The notes under the pieces: model-generated
Database searches by the model: none
Told to the model about the DNA's origin: nothing
The model's input: only the letters and a program-made list of their open reading frames with translations
Translations under genes and position numbers: made by a program
Source of the DNA: an uncultured Bacteroidales bacterium
GTDB taxonomy: Bacteria > Bacteroidota > Bacteroidia > Bacteroidales > UBA932
Reading direction: 5' to 3'
Assembly: GCA_900321715.1 (NCBI GenBank)
Contig: ONXC01000013.1
Coordinates: 1 to 64,000 of the forward strand
DNA length: 64,000 bases
Shown: one piece after another, positions 62,331 to 64,000 of the stretch
How the letters are laid out: every line of letters starts with the position of its first letter
How positions within the stretch are numbered: position 1 is the stretch's first letter

Positions 62331-62364
62331 TTTGAACAAAGTTAATAATTTTTTGGTATCTTTG
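62331..62364. promoter_or_regulatory. Divergent promoters for the amidohydrolase (-) and glutamine synthetase (+)
   Basis: Minus TAACTTTG 62344-62337; plus TTTG 62331-62334 and TATCTTTG 62357-62364. The boxes overlap within 34 bases. Confidence 0.66.
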
Positions 62365-62382
62365 TATTCAAATCAAGATACA

Positions 62383-63897
62383 ATGGATAAATTAATAGCA
62401 CTTAACCCAAACGAGGTAGTAGCCTACCTTCAGAAACGGCCCGCAGAGTTCACCAGGGCCGATTTACTCAGATTCATCACGGAAAAGGGCATCCGTATGG
62501 TTGACTTCATGTATCCCGCTGAGGACGGCAGGGTGAAAACCCTGAATTTCACCGTCAACAGCCTTGCATACGCAGAGACCATCCTCACGGAAGGAGAGCG
62601 CGTGGACGGCTCCAGCCTTTTCCCTTCATTCATAGAGGCCGGAAACAGTGACCTTTACGTAATCCCCCGCTACCGCACGGCGTTTGTGGATCCCTTCAAC
62701 GAAATCCCCACCCTGTGCATGCTCTGCGACTTCTACGACAAAAGCGGAGAACCCTTCGACTGCGGCCCGCACGCAACCCTCATGAGGGCCGAAAAAGCCT
62801 TCGAGGCATCTTCAGGGATGCAGTTTGAGGCCATGGGAGAACTGGAATACTACGTAATCACGGAAGAAGACAAGCTTTTCCCCGCCACGGACCAGAAGGG
62901 TTACCATGAATCAGAACCCTTTGCAAAACTGAACGATTTCCGCAGGGAATGCATGGACCACGTTGCAAAAACCGGCGGCCAGATAAAGTACGGCCACTCC
63001 GAGGTAGGAAACTTTACCCTAGACGGCAAAGTCTACGAGCAAAACGAGATAGAGTTCCTCCCCTGCCCCCTTGACACAGCCGCAGACCAGCTTCTCCTTG
63101 CAAAATGGGTTATCCGTAACCTCGCATACCGTTACGGTCTGGATGTGAGCTTCGCCCCCAAGATCACCGTGGGAAAGGCAGGAAGCGGAATGCACATCCA
63201 TATGCGCCTGATGAAAGACGGAAAGAACGCCACCCTTGGAAAAGACGGAAAACTCTCAGAGGAAGCGCTCCGCGCAATTGCCGGCCTTATGACCCTGGCC
63301 CCGTCCATCACCGCTTTCGGCAACAAGAATCCCACTTCATACTTCCGCCTGGTTCCCCACCAGGAGGCTCCCACCAACGTATGCTGGGGAGACTGCAACC
63401 GCAGCGCCCTTGTCCGCGTACCCCTTGGCTGGAGCTCAGGAAAGGACATGTGCTCCAAGGCAAATCCCGCGGAGACTCCCGCCGCCCTTGACACCACCGC
63501 CAAGCAGACCTTCGAGATGCGCTCCCCGGACTGCAGTGCCGATATCTACCAGCTTATGGCAGGCCTATGCGTAGCCGCGCGTATCGGCCTTGAGATGCCC
63601 GCAGATAAGGCACTCAAGATTGCAAAGGACACTTACGTCGATATGGATATCCATAAATCGGAGAACGCCGCAAAGCTTGCCACCCTTGCCCAGCTTCCCA
63701 CCTGCTGCGCGGAATCTGCCGATAGCCTTGAGAAAGTCAGAGACATCTACCAGAAGGCCGATGTCTTCCGTCCCAGGATGATTGACGGCATCCTGAAGAG
63801 CCTAAGAGCCCTCGGAGACTCTTCACTCCACTCCCAGGCGCGTAAGAATCCAGGACTAATGAAGCAGCTTGTAGAGCAATACTTCTATTGCGGATAG
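62383..63897 (+). CDS. Glutamine synthetase family protein
   Basis: 504 residues. GMRMVDF-like IRMVDFMYP near 38, MGELEYYVITEED near 162 (metal-binding Glu), GKAGSGMHIHMRL near 265 (catalytic loop), and NPTSYFRLVPHQEAPTNVCWGDCNRSALVRVP near 320 (ATP/Arg motif) define the GlnA fold. Start ATG 62383 follows the promoter; the longer frame to 62332 has no support. Ammonia assimilation is likely. Confidence 0.9.
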   Translation: MDKLIALNPNEVVAYLQKRPAEFTRADLLRFITEKGIRMVDFMYPAEDGRVKTLNFTVNSLAYAETILTEGERVDGSSLFPSFIEAGNSDLYVIPRYRTAFVDPFNEIPTLCMLCDFYDKSGEPFDCGPHATLMRAEKAFEASSGMQFEAMGELEYYVITEEDKLFPATDQKGYHESEPFAKLNDFRRECMDHVAKTGGQIKYGHSEVGNFTLDGKVYEQNEIEFLPCPLDTAADQLLLAKWVIRNLAYRYGLDVSFAPKITVGKAGSGMHIHMRLMKDGKNATLGKDGKLSEEALRAIAGLMTLAPSITAFGNKNPTSYFRLVPHQEAPTNVCWGDCNRSALVRVPLGWSSGKDMCSKANPAETPAALDTTAKQTFEMRSPDCSADIYQLMAGLCVAARIGLEMPADKALKIAKDTYVDMDIHKSENAAKLATLAQLPTCCAESADSLEKVRDIYQKADVFRPRMIDGILKSLRALGDSSLHSQARKNPGLMKQLVEQYFYCG

Positions 63898-63931
63898 GAC
63901 TTTTTATTCCTAATTATCACAAAAATACACC

Positions 63932-63958
63932 GGCCCGTTGCACTCACTGCGACGGGCC
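63932..63958 (+). terminator. Hairpin after glutamine synthetase
   Basis: GGCCCGTTGCA / TGCGACGGGCC arms (one G-T pair) with 5-base loop. No T-run follows, so terminator function is probable, not certain. Confidence 0.55.
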
Positions 63959-63982
63959 AGTTACTTAACCTAAACTTAAACT

Positions 63983-64000
63983 ATGAAAAACTTCACTGCA
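63983..64000 (+). CDS. Start of an unidentified gene (cut by window edge)
   Basis: ATG at 63983 opens MKNFTA, a possible signal-peptide start. Only six codons are visible, so no assignment is possible. Confidence 0.35.

Overview
The window reads as a chromosomal segment of a Bacteroidota bacterium, most likely order Bacteroidales. Almost every transcription start carries the Bacteroidota -7 box TAnnTTTG with a TTG/TTTG element about 20 bases upstream. Typical families are present: TonB-dependent receptor, DUF4831, DUF349, DUF2764-containing V-type ATPase, TolC/HlyD efflux with an AraC regulator, a patatin-barrel protein, and separate class I AsnA. Coding DNA is G+C-rich with strong GCC/CTC/GGC codon use. 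I cannot fix the genus from sequence alone.

Layout. 1-12.9 kb: start of rpsF, a lipid A acyltransferase and DUF4831 gene, a dipeptidase with a POT peptide transporter, a zeta-like kinase, tldD/tldE, a glycosyltransferase, an M48 protease lipoprotein, trkA and a barrel-like secreted protein. 13.0-25.1 kb: a single-direction run of 12 genes with no gap over 24 bases, encoding a Na+-pumping methylmalonyl-CoA decarboxylase (mmdA, gamma, biotin carrier, beta), a serine hydrolase and a V-type ATPase (E, DUF2764, A, B, D, I, K). The rotor subunit keeps all five Na+ ligands known from Enterococcus NtpK, so the run looks like one sodium circuit. 25.1-30.1 kb (minus): DUF349 protein, yidC, PAP2 phosphatase and yggS; yggS carries an in-frame palindromic insertion. 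30.2-41.0 kb: trmD, a TPP-riboswitch-controlled TonB receptor, glutaminyl cyclase, pgi, RNase P RNA, recX, a patatin/POTRA/barrel protein, rlmN and recA.

41.0-44.9 kb: two 107-bp copies of a palindrome-rich element in inverted orientation (99 of 107 positions identical) bracket a helix-hairpin-helix protein, rsmI, tdk and a phytase-like protein. 44.9-48.6 kb: an acyl-CoA ligase with an E2-like acyltransferase, then an ECF S component with an FmdE-like protein and a 53-bp tandem repeat. 48.7-54.6 kb: an efflux operon without an ATPase and its AraC regulator. 54.6-57.4 kb: a scar made of a second hisS tail joined to a second FmdE tail, then tRNA-Gly, hisS, asnA and initiator tRNA. 57.4-60.7 kb: an accessory patch next to the initiator tRNA with different codon use (archaeal-type ATPase, lipoprotein, toxin-antitoxin pair). 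60.7-64.0 kb: an N-acyl-D-amino-acid deacylase family protein, glutamine synthetase and the first codons of another gene.

The main unexplained signals are the in-frame palindromic insertion in yggS, the 41/44-kb inverted repeat pair, the hisS/FmdE scar, and strong over-use of ATCGGCC/GGCCGAT in core genes. No CRISPR array, rRNA operon or complete transposon was seen.
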